A stretch of DNA of 64,000 nt from an uncultured bacterium (GTDB lineage Bacteria; Bacteroidota; Bacteroidia; Bacteroidales; Marinifilaceae): contig CAJMSX010000005.1 in NCBI GenBank assembly GCA_905216195.1, positions 1-64,000 of the forward strand, written 5' to 3'. Position 1 is the stretch's first letter; the number at the start of each line of letters is the position of its first letter. The notes under the pieces are model-generated. The model had not been told where the DNA came from and did no database searches. It saw only the letters and a program-made list of their open reading frames with translations. This document shows, piece by piece, positions 1 to 9,764 of this stretch. A program made the translations under genes and the position numbers.

Positions 1-29
1 TTATCTCCGGTTTTCGTATAAATCTTCAT
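1..29 (-). CDS. PduO-type cob(I)yrinic acid a,c-diamide adenosyltransferase, N-terminal fragment
   Basis: Only the first nine codons lie in the window, reading MKIYTKTGD. That is the near-invariant N-terminus of PduO-type ATP:cob(I)alamin adenosyltransferases, where the TKTGD stretch helps bind ATP. The enzyme transfers the 5'-deoxyadenosyl group to reduced cobalamin, giving the coenzyme of methylmalonyl-CoA mutase. A GAGAG ribosome-binding sequence (minus strand, 33-37) precedes the ATG, and the gene starts 14 nt after the stop of the upstream gene, so the two are probably co-transcribed. The call rests on a short but characteristic motif; the rest of the gene is outside the window. Confidence 0.7.
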
Positions 30-43
30 ATTCTCTCAATTTT

Positions 44-622
44 TCAAATGATTAGATTATATCTTCCTTTCTGTAATTTTTCATCAAAAAACAAAATGCC
101 GTACCACATCATATCTACGGTTACCGTAGCTTCCCGCCTCAATTCCTGCCAGATCTTGGCGTTAAAACTATTCTTGTAAATATGGGTGACCACCACGCAT
201 CTTTTTTGTCCTGCTGCCAAAGCAAGCAGGCGGGGCCACTGATTTTGTAATAAGACGCGGGCATCCCTGCCCAAATAGACGAAATCCGCCTGCTGCAAAT
301 CCGACAGCCGGTTACTACTCACTACTGTCTCCGGCGAAAGCTCTCCCAAATAGAGCATGGCATTTTCCGCATGTGCGCTCAAACAAGTCACCTGCTTCAC
401 TTCCAGGTAAGAAGCCAACCGATACAGCAAACGATAAAATTTCCGTTCCTTATACCGTATGTCCGCTTTCTTTTCCGCTCGCTCCGGATAGGTATACAGG
501 TTATCCTTATCCCGGATGACATTCAAAATTAAATGAAACATAAAGGGAGAATGTACCCCAAAACCTCGTTTATGCCGGAACCGGATAGCGTGCTTTATTC
601 TCTCTTTTACATACGAATACAT
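44..622 (-). CDS. Methyltransferase-like protein of a Bacteroidetes family, short form
   Basis: The protein has 192 residues and no signal peptide. It begins with a basic segment and the sequence RHKRGFGVHSPFMFHLI at about residues 16-32. From memory this is the hallmark of a Bacteroidetes family often named class I SAM-dependent methyltransferase. The middle (about 75-150) alternates beta and helix like a Rossmann-type fold, but I see no clear glycine-rich SAM loop. Family members I recall are longer (about 240-260 residues), so this copy may be reduced. It lies directly upstream of the cobalamin adenosyltransferase gene on the same strand and is divergent from recG. Activity and substrate are unknown. 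Confidence 0.6.
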   Translation of the reverse strand: MYSYVKERIKHAIRFRHKRGFGVHSPFMFHLILNVIRDKDNLYTYPERAEKKADIRYKERKFYRLLYRLASYLEVKQVTCLSAHAENAMLYLGELSPETVVSSNRLSDLQQADFVYLGRDARVLLQNQWPRLLALAAGQKRCVVVTHIYKNSFNAKIWQELRREATVTVDMMWYGILFFDEKLQKGRYNLII

Positions 623-710
623 AATCTCCTGACCAGTCGGTTACTCTGTTTTCTTTTCCACGAAATTAAAACATATTCACCAGAAAGAAAACAAAAAACG
701 AAAAACATTA

Positions 711-718
711 TAACTTTG
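711..718 (+). promoter_or_regulatory. Bacteroidetes-type -7 element upstream of recG
   Basis: TAACTTTG matches the TAnnTTTG -7 consensus of the Bacteroidetes primary sigma factor. It lies 33 nt before the GTG start of recG. No good TTTG -33 element is seen at the expected spacing, so the assignment is tentative. Confidence 0.5.
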
Positions 719-750
719 AAACCGTTATCAGAAACATAACCGAAAAGAAA

Positions 751-2850
751 GTGGAAATTTCAGGTTTACATATAAAATTTTTACCCGGTGTAGGAGAGAA
801 AAAAGCGGCTGTTCTGGAAGAAGAATTACAGATCAGAAGCTATGAAGATATGTTGTACCACATTCCCTATAAATACATCGACCGTTCCAAAATCTATAAA
901 ATCTCTGAATTAAGCCCGCATCTTCCCTACATTCAGATTAAAGCCAAAATCCGGGGACTGCAAAGCATAGGAAGCGGAAAAAGTCTGCGGATGACAGCCA
1001 CGGCATACGATGAAACGGGAGAACTGGAATTGATCTGGTTCAAAGGTTTCAAGTACCTTTCCTCCCAGATCGAAACGGGTAAGGAGTATCTGATTTTCGG
1101 TCAACCTTCGGAATTTAACCGGAAACTCAACATCATTCATCCCGAAATTGACCCTTTTGAAAAAGCCTCTTCCCTGCTGCTGGGATTTCAGGCCCTTTAT
1201 CCTACGACGGAAAAGATGAAAAAATCTTTCCTGAATTCCAAAGCCATCGGTAAGATCCAGGCCGCCCTGTTTAAAAGCCTGAACGGCAAAATACCGGAGA
1301 CGCTTCCTGCGTGGTTTATCCGGAAATACAAACTGATCTATCTGCACGAAGCCTTGTATAATGTTCATTTTCCGCAATCGCCCGAACTTTTACGAAAGGC
1401 TATTTTCCGGTTAAAATTCGAAGAACTGTTTTATATCCAGCTCAATATACTGAAGCTGAAGTACAAGAGGAAAAAGTATTTTAAAGGATGTCCCTTTACG
1501 GTCATCGGGGAATATTTCAATAATTTTTATAACCGGTACTTACCCTTTCCTTTAACCGACGCTCAGAAAAGAGTGATGCGGGAAATCCGCCAGGACTGTG
1601 GAAGCGGCCGGCAAATGAACCGTCTGCTACAGGGTGATGTAGGAAGCGGAAAAACGCTGGTCGCTATCATGAGTATGCTCATGGCTCTGGACAACGGGTT
1701 TCAGACCTGTCTGATGGCTCCTACCGAAATTCTGGCGAATCAGCATTTCGAAACGATCTCCGGCATGCTGAAAGACCTGCCGGTTTCCATCGCTTTGTTG
1801 ACCGGTTCCACCCGTAAAAAAGAACGGGAAGATATACACTCCCGCCTGGCGGACGGAAGCCTGCAAATGATCATCGGCACTCATGCCCTCCTGGAAGACG
1901 TCGTGGCTTTCAACAATGTGGGGCTGGTTATTATAGACGAACAACACCGGTTCGGAGTAGCCCAACGGGCCCGGCTCTGGCACAAAAACAATATACCTCC
2001 CCATGTGCTGGTCATGACTGCTACGCCCATTCCCCGCACTCTGGCGATGACGTTATACGGAGACCTGGACGTATCTGTCATCGATCAGCTTCCCCCCGGC
2101 AGAAAACCGGTAACCACCCGCCATTGTTTCGAAACCCAACGGGCAAGCATATTCCAATTTATCGAAACCGAATTGCAAAAAGGCCGTCAGGCTTACATCG
2201 TATATCCCTTAATCTCGGAATCCGAAAAAATGGATTACAGGAACCTGGAAGAAGGATTCGAAAAGATCAACGCCTATTTTCTGCCACGCGGTTACCGAAC
2301 CGGCATGGTTCACGGAAAAATGAAACCCGTAGATAAAGACGAAGAAATGCGGTTATTTGTATCCGGCGAAACCCGCATCCTGGTGGCCACCACTGTTATT
2401 GAAGTAGGCGTAAACGTCCCCAATGCTTCCATCATGGTAATTGAAAGCGCCGAACGTTTCGGACTGGCTCAGCTACACCAGCTCCGCGGACGGGTAGGAC
2501 GAGGCGCCGACCAGTCGTACTGCGTATTGATGACTTCCTATAAGCTTTCCAACGAATCCCGGAAACGCATCGAAACCATGACGTCCACCAACGACGGATT
2601 CGAAATAGCCGAAGCCGATTTAAAATTAAGAGGTCCCGGAGATATCGAAGGCACCCAGCAAAGCGGACTCGCCTGTAACCTGAAAGTCGCTAATCTGGGA
2701 AAAGACGGGCTTATTCTGAATGAAGCCTCCCGCATTGCCGACTCGATTTTGAACGACGACCCCGAACTGGCCCGGGAAGAAAACAACATCTTCGCCCTCC
2801 AGATCAAACGCCTTTTTAAAACCAAAATCAACTGGAGATTTATCAGTTAA
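751..2850 (+). CDS. recG: ATP-dependent DNA helicase RecG
   Basis: RecG is a monomeric superfamily 2 helicase that remodels stalled replication forks and branch-migrates Holliday junctions. The 699-residue product has the family's usual length. The N-terminal wedge/OB domain occupies about residues 1-240. The helicase core shows the Walker A motif GDVGSGKT (about residue 295), the DEQH box in IIDEQHRFGV, motif III in MTATPIPRTL, and a C-terminal helicase half with QLRGRVGRG. The start is GTG at 751, chosen because the -7 element at 711-718 and the conserved N-terminus fit it. The gene stands alone, divergent from the methyltransferase-like gene and convergent with the lipoprotein operon beyond 2996. 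Confidence 0.96.
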   Translation: MEISGLHIKFLPGVGEKKAAVLEEELQIRSYEDMLYHIPYKYIDRSKIYKISELSPHLPYIQIKAKIRGLQSIGSGKSLRMTATAYDETGELELIWFKGFKYLSSQIETGKEYLIFGQPSEFNRKLNIIHPEIDPFEKASSLLLGFQALYPTTEKMKKSFLNSKAIGKIQAALFKSLNGKIPETLPAWFIRKYKLIYLHEALYNVHFPQSPELLRKAIFRLKFEELFYIQLNILKLKYKRKKYFKGCPFTVIGEYFNNFYNRYLPFPLTDAQKRVMREIRQDCGSGRQMNRLLQGDVGSGKTLVAIMSMLMALDNGFQTCLMAPTEILANQHFETISGMLKDLPVSIALLTGSTRKKEREDIHSRLADGSLQMIIGTHALLEDVVAFNNVGLVIIDEQHRFGVAQRARLWHKNNIPPHVLVMTATPIPRTLAMTLYGDLDVSVIDQLPPGRKPVTTRHCFETQRASIFQFIETELQKGRQAYIVYPLISESEKMDYRNLEEGFEKINAYFLPRGYRTGMVHGKMKPVDKDEEMRLFVSGETRILVATTVIEVGVNVPNASIMVIESAERFGLAQLHQLRGRVGRGADQSYCVLMTSYKLSNESRKRIETMTSTNDGFEIAEADLKLRGPGDIEGTQQSGLACNLKVANLGKDGLILNEASRIADSILNDDPELAREENNIFALQIKRLFKTKINWRFIS

Positions 2851-2941
2851 CCCTCCCTTTTCGCAGGTATAAACGGAAAGCCTCCTCCCAGAACCGGATT
2901 TTTTCCAACCAATAAAAAATGAGACACTACTCATCATGAAA

Positions 2942-2972
2942 AGGGCGTTTTCGCCGAAGCAAAAACGTCCCT
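2942..2972. terminator. Hairpin terminator between recG and the SusCD-type operon
   Basis: An inverted repeat (AGGGCGTTTT paired with AAAACGTCCCT, one bulged base) closes on a GC-TTCG-GC loop when read on the minus strand. There it is followed by TTTT. It lies between two convergent genes, so it can serve the minus-strand operon and possibly recG. Confidence 0.65.
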
Positions 2973-2995
2973 CTTCTCATAAACTGCCTAATTGT

Positions 2996-4225
2996 CTATT
3001 TTCTTCCTAAAACGATGGTCGTCCACCAGTTAGTCTGATCGTAATTGAAGCCCAGGGTACTCCGGTCTAATTCTACATACAGGGAAACATTGTCGGCTGA
3101 ACTTTCAAAAGCTCCGCCCAGAACCTTGATTACGATTTCCCCGGTCGTAGATCCTTGTTTAATAGTCATCTGAGCCTTCTCCATTTCGAAATGCGTACCC
3201 GATTTCGCTTCGTATTCGTTCAAATTCAAGGGTACGATTAAATCTTTGGAAGCGGCATGATCGATAACGTCCGGAATGGAAACCGTTATTTCTTTTTCAT
3301 TCTCTCCGGGTTCGAGCAAGGCCTCGTATTGGGCCGAGGCATCCATAAAGATATCGTACATTTCGTTCGGATCGCTCGCCTTTCCTAAATTGATGGTAGT
3401 CCACCACCACTCCATATCGAAGCTCACTACGTATTTGGGGGCTACATTCTTATAATCCAATTCCAGATACAATTTTTTTACTTCTCCTGCCCGGAAAGCG
3501 GAGTTGATCACCTCGATCTGGATATCGGCGGACATTTCTCCGGCCGGAACCCAGAATTCATGTTTGCCCTCGTTACTTACGATTTTGTAATGAGTTCCTT
3601 CGACGGCTCCTCCGTTCGGATTTAAATTAAACGGAATCACCAAGTCTTGTACGGCCGGTTCGGTCATTTGCAGCATGGCCACCGTAAACGTCTTATTGGC
3701 CGTGGCATCGAAAGGAAGGATCATATCGGTACTTCCCGTTTGATCTACCCAAGGAATGGGTGCACCGGCTTTTTCTGCCGTATATTCGATTTGGGTTCTC
3801 TTGGAATTCAGATCGATGTCCCCCTTTTCCGACTGGATGGAAAGGATTACCTTGGCTTTTTTTCCGCAAGGGATCTCCGCCCAATGGATTTGCAGCAAAC
3901 CTTCTGAAATTTCCTGCCAGCCGGTCACGCTTACTTCATTTTTGGCCAGACTGAAAGCCGACTCGTATCCTTCATCCACCGAGGCAATCTTTACTTGAAA
4001 GGTTACGGTTTCTTTCTCTCCGATACGATTCATTTCTATGCGGGACTCGACGGTTTGCATCTCTTTATTGAAATAATCGGATTTCACCGTGACCCGGGTA
4101 TCCATAAATCCGCCGATAGGTTTCTTTTCAATCGACTTATAATCGTCGTCGTCATCGCTACAGGCGCTACAAAGAACGACGGATAAACATGCATATAATA
4201 ATATTCTGAATTTATTCATAGTCAT
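2996..4225 (-). CDS. Surface lipoprotein with repeated BT_3987-like (DUF1735) domains
   Basis: A 409-residue lipoprotein with signal peptide and lipobox ending at Cys22 (LCSAC), followed by an acidic SDDDDD run typical of lipoproteins exported to the Bacteroidetes cell surface. After an N-terminal beta domain it has two related modules, each ending in a WWTTI-V/N-LG motif (about residues 275-280 and the C-terminus). This resembles the BT_3987/DUF1735 type. It is the last gene of a susC-susD-lipoprotein-lipoprotein series, where SusE/SusF-like ligand-binding proteins usually sit. I infer that it binds ligand or shapes the surface complex; the ligand is unknown. Confidence 0.75.
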   Translation of the reverse strand: MTMNKFRILLYACLSVVLCSACSDDDDDYKSIEKKPIGGFMDTRVTVKSDYFNKEMQTVESRIEMNRIGEKETVTFQVKIASVDEGYESAFSLAKNEVSVTGWQEISEGLLQIHWAEIPCGKKAKVILSIQSEKGDIDLNSKRTQIEYTAEKAGAPIPWVDQTGSTDMILPFDATANKTFTVAMLQMTEPAVQDLVIPFNLNPNGGAVEGTHYKIVSNEGKHEFWVPAGEMSADIQIEVINSAFRAGEVKKLYLELDYKNVAPKYVVSFDMEWWWTTINLGKASDPNEMYDIFMDASAQYEALLEPGENEKEITVSIPDVIDHAASKDLIVPLNLNEYEAKSGTHFEMEKAQMTIKQGSTTGEIVIKVLGGAFESSADNVSLYVELDRSTLGFNYDQTNWWTTIVLGRK

Positions 4226-4267
4226 TATTTTTAAACTTTCCGGGTATGGTGGATACCCGGAAAACTA

Positions 4268-5191
4268 TTATTCCTTGAAATTAAAACTAACGTTGAAAGA
4301 ATAACTACTTGCCCAGGACGGATTGACCATCGTGTAAGAGAAACTCATGGTTTGGTCGCAGGTCGATAGTTTCAGGGGAGCTTCCTGAGAAGCCGCTACC
4401 CAATAATCCGTAGATTCTCCGGCGGAAATAACGGTTACTGAAGGCTGAGATTCCCAGGAAATCGTCGGATTATTCTTATCGGAATAATCGATGATGACCT
4501 CTACATCTTTGTAAACCGCCTGATCCGAAGTTCCGGCCAACCAGGCATTATAAGCATATTCCAACTGAACGGAAAAGAAAATTCCCTTTACGTTATATTT
4601 GATCCGGTCCGGTCCGAGTTGCTCGATGGGCGTAAAAGTAGCGGGGAATTTCACATCATTCCACCAGGGTGTCGTTTCATAACCGTTTACACGGCCGGAG
4701 AAGGTTTCCATCGTAAAAGGACAGTCGTCATCTTTCACCACCAGCACACAAACGTCCCGTTTATTTCCTTCTCCCGGCTGACCGATCCGGACATCGGCAT
4801 CGGTCGAGGTCAATTTGATATTCAACTTGCGGTCTCCGGTTATATCCAGATTATCGAACAACTGAACTTCTACATATTTAATAAGTTCACCCGGTTCGAA
4901 AGTCAGGGTATTGGTTTCGTTAACCAGTTTGTAATCTTTTCCGCTAACCAAGTCTTCGGAAGAAAGTTCAAAATTCACATTCACGGCTTTCTTTTGCAAG
5001 GGAGCCACCAATTGCACCTCCACTTTCACCGCTTGGGGAGCGCTTTCCAGAGCTTGTTGAGTCGCATCTCTAAAAGCCAGGAACCAAGGGCCCCCATAGG
5101 AATGATCGATATCGCTATTTTCACAGCCTGCAAATAACCCGACCGTTACAATAACCCATATATAGATTAAAATATTTTTCATAACTTTCAT
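4268..5191 (-). CDS. SusE-position lipoprotein with Calx-beta-like domain
   Basis: The 307-residue protein has a lipoprotein signal peptide with the lipobox FAGC (Cys22). Residues about 45-150 look like a Calx-beta-type beta sandwich, with an FEPGE motif and a KDDDCPF ending. The C-terminal half is beta-rich with no recognised domain. It begins 8 nt before the susD stop region and is co-directional with it, so it is almost surely in the same transcript. It probably forms part of the outer-leaflet binding complex of the SusC/SusD transporter. No catalytic residues are evident. Confidence 0.75.
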   Translation of the reverse strand: MKVMKNILIYIWVIVTVGLFAGCENSDIDHSYGGPWFLAFRDATQQALESAPQAVKVEVQLVAPLQKKAVNVNFELSSEDLVSGKDYKLVNETNTLTFEPGELIKYVEVQLFDNLDITGDRKLNIKLTSTDADVRIGQPGEGNKRDVCVLVVKDDDCPFTMETFSGRVNGYETTPWWNDVKFPATFTPIEQLGPDRIKYNVKGIFFSVQLEYAYNAWLAGTSDQAVYKDVEVIIDYSDKNNPTISWESQPSVTVISAGESTDYWVAASQEAPLKLSTCDQTMSFSYTMVNPSWASSYSFNVSFNFKE

Positions 5192-5199
5192 TTTAATAA

Positions 5200-6627
5200 T
5201 TAATATCCTATGGTTTGCTCCATATTCTCATTATTATTCATCTCATATAAAGGAATCGGGAAAATATACCGTTTATCGGGATAAGTAACCAAAGGCGTTG
5301 CGTTACACTCCGGACGTACGTTATTCTGTTTGTTTCTGCCCAAATCGAACAGACGGTGCCCTTCGAATGCCAATTCTTTCTGGCGTTCCTCCTCGATAAT
5401 CGTATTGGTAACCTCTGAAATTTTACTCAGGCCCCGGTGAGTGCGCAACTCATTGATATCGTTCAGAGGAGTGTCGCCGATTGCTTTTTTGCCTTTAAAA
5501 TTCGCTTCCGCCCGTATGAGATACATTTCAGCCAAGCGGAGAATATTGGCGTTATTGATTTCAATGGAACCTGCATCGGCACGTCCCGGATATTTTTTAA
5601 CCGTATATTCCCCGTCTCCGTTGAGTTCCACCAACTTTAAACGCACATCGTTATCTTCATACAAATCGACCAATTTACGGGAAGCTACCAGGTCGCCGTA
5701 GTACAGATACACTCCGCCGGGATTATTATTACCTCCATAAAAATTATCGTCGCTCTTATTGATTTGTATCTCAAAAATGGTTTCCGGTTGTTCCCCTTTC
5801 GTCCAGTAAGTCACAAAATTATTGGCAGCCGTGAGCGAGTAACGGCCGGATCCGATGACCTCGGTGGCCATTTTTGCAGCATTTTCGTAGTCCTCCTTAT
5901 ACAGATAAACCCGGGCCAACATGGCTTTAGCCACTTCAGCGGAAGCCCAGCAGGCTTTCTTCTGAACGGTCATCAAAGTAGCGGCCCTTTTCAAGTCGCC
6001 GATCACGCTTTCATACACCTCGTTAACGGTACTGCGGCCTACTTCCTGAATCTCCATCTTGGTGATCAAAGGCACTCCGGGATGTCCTCCCGCGCCATTA
6101 GCTCCGGGAGCCAAAGCGGCATCCGTGAAATTATAGGGATAAGCAAAGTAACGACAAGCATCGAAATGACACCAGGCTTTCACAAATAAGGCTTCCCCCA
6201 ATAACTGGTTGATCTGAGCTTCCGAGGCGCCCTGTTTATCGAATTTACCGCCTTCTATCGCATTGATTACATTACAAGCCGCATTAACCGTATAATACAA
6301 ATCCCCGTACAACGAGGCCGGAGAACTCTCCGTCGCTCCCACGGTCAAATTGAATTCCTGTATGTAACGTCCGCTGCTCTTTACCGAAGAACGGATGACA
6401 TTGTCCGACATCACATCGGGTCCCAGTACCATAAATTCGCCGTAAAGACCGGTGGTGATAAAATTGGCATACAAACCGTTGGTGGCCAATTTCAGCTTAT
6501 CATAGGAAGACAAAGCTTTAGAGTCAGAAATAGAGGTGTGCGGATCCCTGTCTAAAAAATCATTGGTACAGGCGGAACCCAGATATACTAAAGCCAATAC
6601 TAAAAATATTTTATATATCTTATTCAT
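5200..6627 (-). CDS. RagB/SusD family nutrient-binding outer-membrane lipoprotein
   Basis: A SusD-type protein of 475 residues, a little short for the family. It has a signal peptide with lipobox GSAC, the N-terminal CTNDFLDRDP stretch common to SusD proteins, TPR-like helices, and the C-terminal block with RLAEMYLIRAEA and EGHRLFDLGR. SusD acts as the lid of the SusC channel and captures the nutrient at the cell surface. The gene follows susC by 20 nt. Because the neighbouring gene is a metalloprotease and no glycosidase is nearby, the cargo may be a peptide rather than a glycan; that is inference. Confidence 0.93.
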   Translation of the reverse strand: MNKIYKIFLVLALVYLGSACTNDFLDRDPHTSISDSKALSSYDKLKLATNGLYANFITTGLYGEFMVLGPDVMSDNVIRSSVKSSGRYIQEFNLTVGATESSPASLYGDLYYTVNAACNVINAIEGGKFDKQGASEAQINQLLGEALFVKAWCHFDACRYFAYPYNFTDAALAPGANGAGGHPGVPLITKMEIQEVGRSTVNEVYESVIGDLKRAATLMTVQKKACWASAEVAKAMLARVYLYKEDYENAAKMATEVIGSGRYSLTAANNFVTYWTKGEQPETIFEIQINKSDDNFYGGNNNPGGVYLYYGDLVASRKLVDLYEDNDVRLKLVELNGDGEYTVKKYPGRADAGSIEINNANILRLAEMYLIRAEANFKGKKAIGDTPLNDINELRTHRGLSKISEVTNTIIEEERQKELAFEGHRLFDLGRNKQNNVRPECNATPLVTYPDKRYIFPIPLYEMNNNENMEQTIGY

Positions 6628-6647
6628 AGTTCAATCTTTTTCCGTTA

Positions 6648-9641
6648 TTACAAACTTATATTGATCCCGAAAACAAATGATCTCGAGTTGGGATATACGT
6701 TAGAGGAACTACCGTAAATACCCACTTCCGGATCCAGGGTATGAGCATTCGTGCGGGTCCACAGATTCGTTCCCTTAAAATAAATCCCCAGTCTTTCCAC
6801 ACCGATTTTATTCGTCCATACTTTCGGGAAATCATAAGCGAGAGTCAGATTCTTCAAACGAACGTAGGAACCGTCGTCCAACCAGCGGGAGGTGTACCAG
6901 TCTCTGGATTTGCTGGGATTACCCAATATCGGTTTCGGCACATCGGTAATATCGCCCGGTTTCTGCCATCTCTTGAGCTGTTCCCGGCTTACGTTCATCG
7001 TCAAACCGTCCGCACCGTCGCCTTCCAGATAATAACGGTCGTTGTATTTTACTTTTCCTCCGTAGGTGTAATAGAACATAAAGGACAAGGATAAACCTTT
7101 CCAGGAAAAAGTATTGGTGAAACCACCGTAAAAATCGGGCTCGGGAGACCCCATGTAAGCGTAACGGGCTTCGGCGTAATTCTCGGTCAAACCTCCGTTT
7201 TCATCGTACCACATGGCCATACCGTCCGCCGGGTTTACTCCGGCATAATCGGCCATATACCATTCCGTAAACGATTTTCCGTTTACTCTTCTCTTCTGGT
7301 AATTTCCTTCCCATATCTCTTTTTCTCCGCCTAAGCTCAACACTTCACTACTCGGTAAAGTAATGTTGAAATCCGCAGTCCATTTAAAATCGGTATGTTT
7401 AAAAATCTGGGCGCTGAGCTGGAATTCCAATCCCCGGTTCATGATTTCACCGATATTCCGGTTGATAGAGGTAAAACCGGAAGTATACGACAATTTATCC
7501 GCCAATAACAAACTCGTTGTCTTTTTCCAGAAATATTCGATCGTACCGTTCAGACGATCCAGGAAACCGAAATCCAAGGCGATATTAGTTGTGGCGGACT
7601 GCTCCCATCCCAATTTGGGATTTCCCAACTGCGAAGGCAAAGAACCGCCTTCTCCCCCATATTTGGTATTGGAGTACAATCCTTTGCTGGCATAAGAAGA
7701 AATGGAAGAGTTTCCGGTAGTACCGTAACTAGCCCGGATTTTTAGCAAATTGATCCATTCCCACTGCTTCATAAAAGATTCTCCGGACAATTTCCAGGAA
7801 GCCCCAACCGACCAGAAATTCGCCCAACGGTTATCTTCTCCGAAAACGGAAGAACCGTCCCGGCGGAAAGAACCGGACAAATAATATTTGGAATCAAAGC
7901 TGTAATTCAAACGTCCGAACATGGAAACGCTGGCGTAATCCGTCGCCCCTTCACCTACTTTTTGATCTTTGGAAGCCGCATCCAGATAAGGAATATCGTC
8001 GTTCGCTCCCGCTCCAGACGCATACAACCAATCGGATTTGTATTCCGTAGCTTCATAACCGGCTAAAACATCCACACTGTGTTTTCCTGCAAACACTTTA
8101 TTAAAGGTCAGGATATTGGAAGAGGTCCATTTGTAATACCTCCAATCCTGCACGTCAATCGGATTTCCGTCCATTTGCCCGTCCAGACTCTTTTCACCTT
8201 CATAGACCCGTTCTCTCGTATTTTTCCAGTCGATACCGAAAGTGGTTCTGAAGTTCAAATAAGGCAAAATTTGAAAATTCAGATAAGAAGTACTGATTAA
8301 AGATTTCGTTTTCTGCCCTCGGTCCACTTCTTTCGTATAATTTACCGGGTTATATCCGCCGTTACTGACGAGGTTCATATTCTCCGAACCGTCCTCATTG
8401 TAAGGTTTTTCCCAAGGCAGTATGGAATAAGCGGCAAATATGGGATTCGCATAAGCCCAACCGCCCAATACATAATTCTGAGAGGCAGAAGAACCGGAAA
8501 GATTTGTATTGAAGGTGAATTTATTGCTGATTTTATGTTCCAGATTCAAACGGGCGGAAAAACGGGAAAAATCAGTTCCGATTACAATTCCGTCCTGTTT
8601 CATATAAGAACCGGAGGCAAAGAATTTCGTTTTATCGTTACCGCCGGACATAGAAACGTCGTACATTTGATACAATCCATTGCGGGTGACTACGTCCCAC
8701 CAATCGGTATTGGTCTCGGCCAGTTCGTCCGGCAGGTAATAACTACCGTTCGGATCGGTCCAGTCGTATTTATCGCTTCCGAAATAATCCCGGGCATTGT
8801 CTACCGCTTCCCGGTATAACGTCAACAATTCTTCCGAAGTACAAACCCGGAAGTCGGTATTGGTCGGTTGCGAGAAACCGACTTCCACCGTAGCGTTGAT
8901 TTTGGTTTTTCCGCTTTTTCCCCGTTTGGTGGTGATAAGTACTACTCCGTTGGCCGCCTGTGAACCGTAAATCGAAGTCGCAGCAGCATCCTTCAGAATA
9001 GACATCGACTCGATATCCGCAGGATTTAATGAAGCCAGCGCATTGGAAGAAGTAGCCCAGCCTGAAGTAGAACCGGACATCACCGGCACTCCGTCGACTA
9101 CATATAAAGGAGCCGTACCTGCAGTAATAGAACCGGCACCGCGAATCTGAATGGTAGCAAAACTACCCGGAGTACCGTTAGCGGAAGTGGCTATCACGCC
9201 GGCCGCATTTCCCTGCAAAGCTTTATCGACACTCGTAACGGTAGTGGCCGTCAATTTGTCGGAATTTACGTTTGTCATCGCTCCGGTCAAAGCCTCCTTT
9301 TTCTGAACTCCGTAAGCAACTACCACCACTTCGTCCAAAGCTTCCGCCACACTCTCCATGGCGATATCGAGTACCGTCTGTCCCTGTACGGTCACCTCCT
9401 GAGTTTTCATTCCCAGGAAGGAAAAGACCAGCACATCCCCGTCTTTCACATTCAAGACATACTTTCCGTCGATATCTGTAGCTCTACCGGACGAAGTGCC
9501 TTTTATCTGTATCGCCACGCCCGGCAAAGTCTCTCCCGTCGCCTTGTCCGTGACCGTCCCTTTCAACTCACGCGTCTGCGCTATACTTACATCAATTCCT
9601 ATTATCAATAGGAACGAAAACAACATAAATAGTTTTTTCAT
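6648..9641 (-). CDS. SusC/RagA family TonB-linked outer-membrane transporter
   Basis: The 997-residue protein has a signal peptide, a carboxypeptidase-regulatory-like N-terminal domain (about residues 24-100), a TonB-box-like segment in DEVVVVAYGVQKKEALTGA, a plug with VDGVPV and NPADIESMSILKDAAATSIYG, and a C-terminal 22-stranded barrel ending in the aromatic-terminated FVFGINISL. It imports ligand delivered by the downstream susD product using TonB energy. It lies 124 nt downstream of the M43 protease gene. No sigma/anti-sigma pair lies beside it; the nearest regulator is the TPR/LuxR-type gene at 12420-14069. Confidence 0.95.
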   Translation of the reverse strand: MKKLFMLFSFLLIIGIDVSIAQTRELKGTVTDKATGETLPGVAIQIKGTSSGRATDIDGKYVLNVKDGDVLVFSFLGMKTQEVTVQGQTVLDIAMESVAEALDEVVVVAYGVQKKEALTGAMTNVNSDKLTATTVTSVDKALQGNAAGVIATSANGTPGSFATIQIRGAGSITAGTAPLYVVDGVPVMSGSTSGWATSSNALASLNPADIESMSILKDAAATSIYGSQAANGVVLITTKRGKSGKTKINATVEVGFSQPTNTDFRVCTSEELLTLYREAVDNARDYFGSDKYDWTDPNGSYYLPDELAETNTDWWDVVTRNGLYQMYDVSMSGGNDKTKFFASGSYMKQDGIVIGTDFSRFSARLNLEHKISNKFTFNTNLSGSSASQNYVLGGWAYANPIFAAYSILPWEKPYNEDGSENMNLVSNGGYNPVNYTKEVDRGQKTKSLISTSYLNFQILPYLNFRTTFGIDWKNTRERVYEGEKSLDGQMDGNPIDVQDWRYYKWTSSNILTFNKVFAGKHSVDVLAGYEATEYKSDWLYASGAGANDDIPYLDAASKDQKVGEGATDYASVSMFGRLNYSFDSKYYLSGSFRRDGSSVFGEDNRWANFWSVGASWKLSGESFMKQWEWINLLKIRASYGTTGNSSISSYASKGLYSNTKYGGEGGSLPSQLGNPKLGWEQSATTNIALDFGFLDRLNGTIEYFWKKTTSLLLADKLSYTSGFTSINRNIGEIMNRGLEFQLSAQIFKHTDFKWTADFNITLPSSEVLSLGGEKEIWEGNYQKRRVNGKSFTEWYMADYAGVNPADGMAMWYDENGGLTENYAEARYAYMGSPEPDFYGGFTNTFSWKGLSLSFMFYYTYGGKVKYNDRYYLEGDGADGLTMNVSREQLKRWQKPGDITDVPKPILGNPSKSRDWYTSRWLDDGSYVRLKNLTLAYDFPKVWTNKIGVERLGIYFKGTNLWTRTNAHTLDPEVGIYGSSSNVYPNSRSFVFGINISL

Positions 9642-9764
9642 AAGTTTGGTTTTGTATGTTCAACATTCGATTGTGATTTTTGTTAGTTTTTATTTCAATG
9701 AGTAGGATTTCCGTGCTATTTCTTCATAGTTATTTAGTTAAGATGAATACTCTGTTTTATTTTC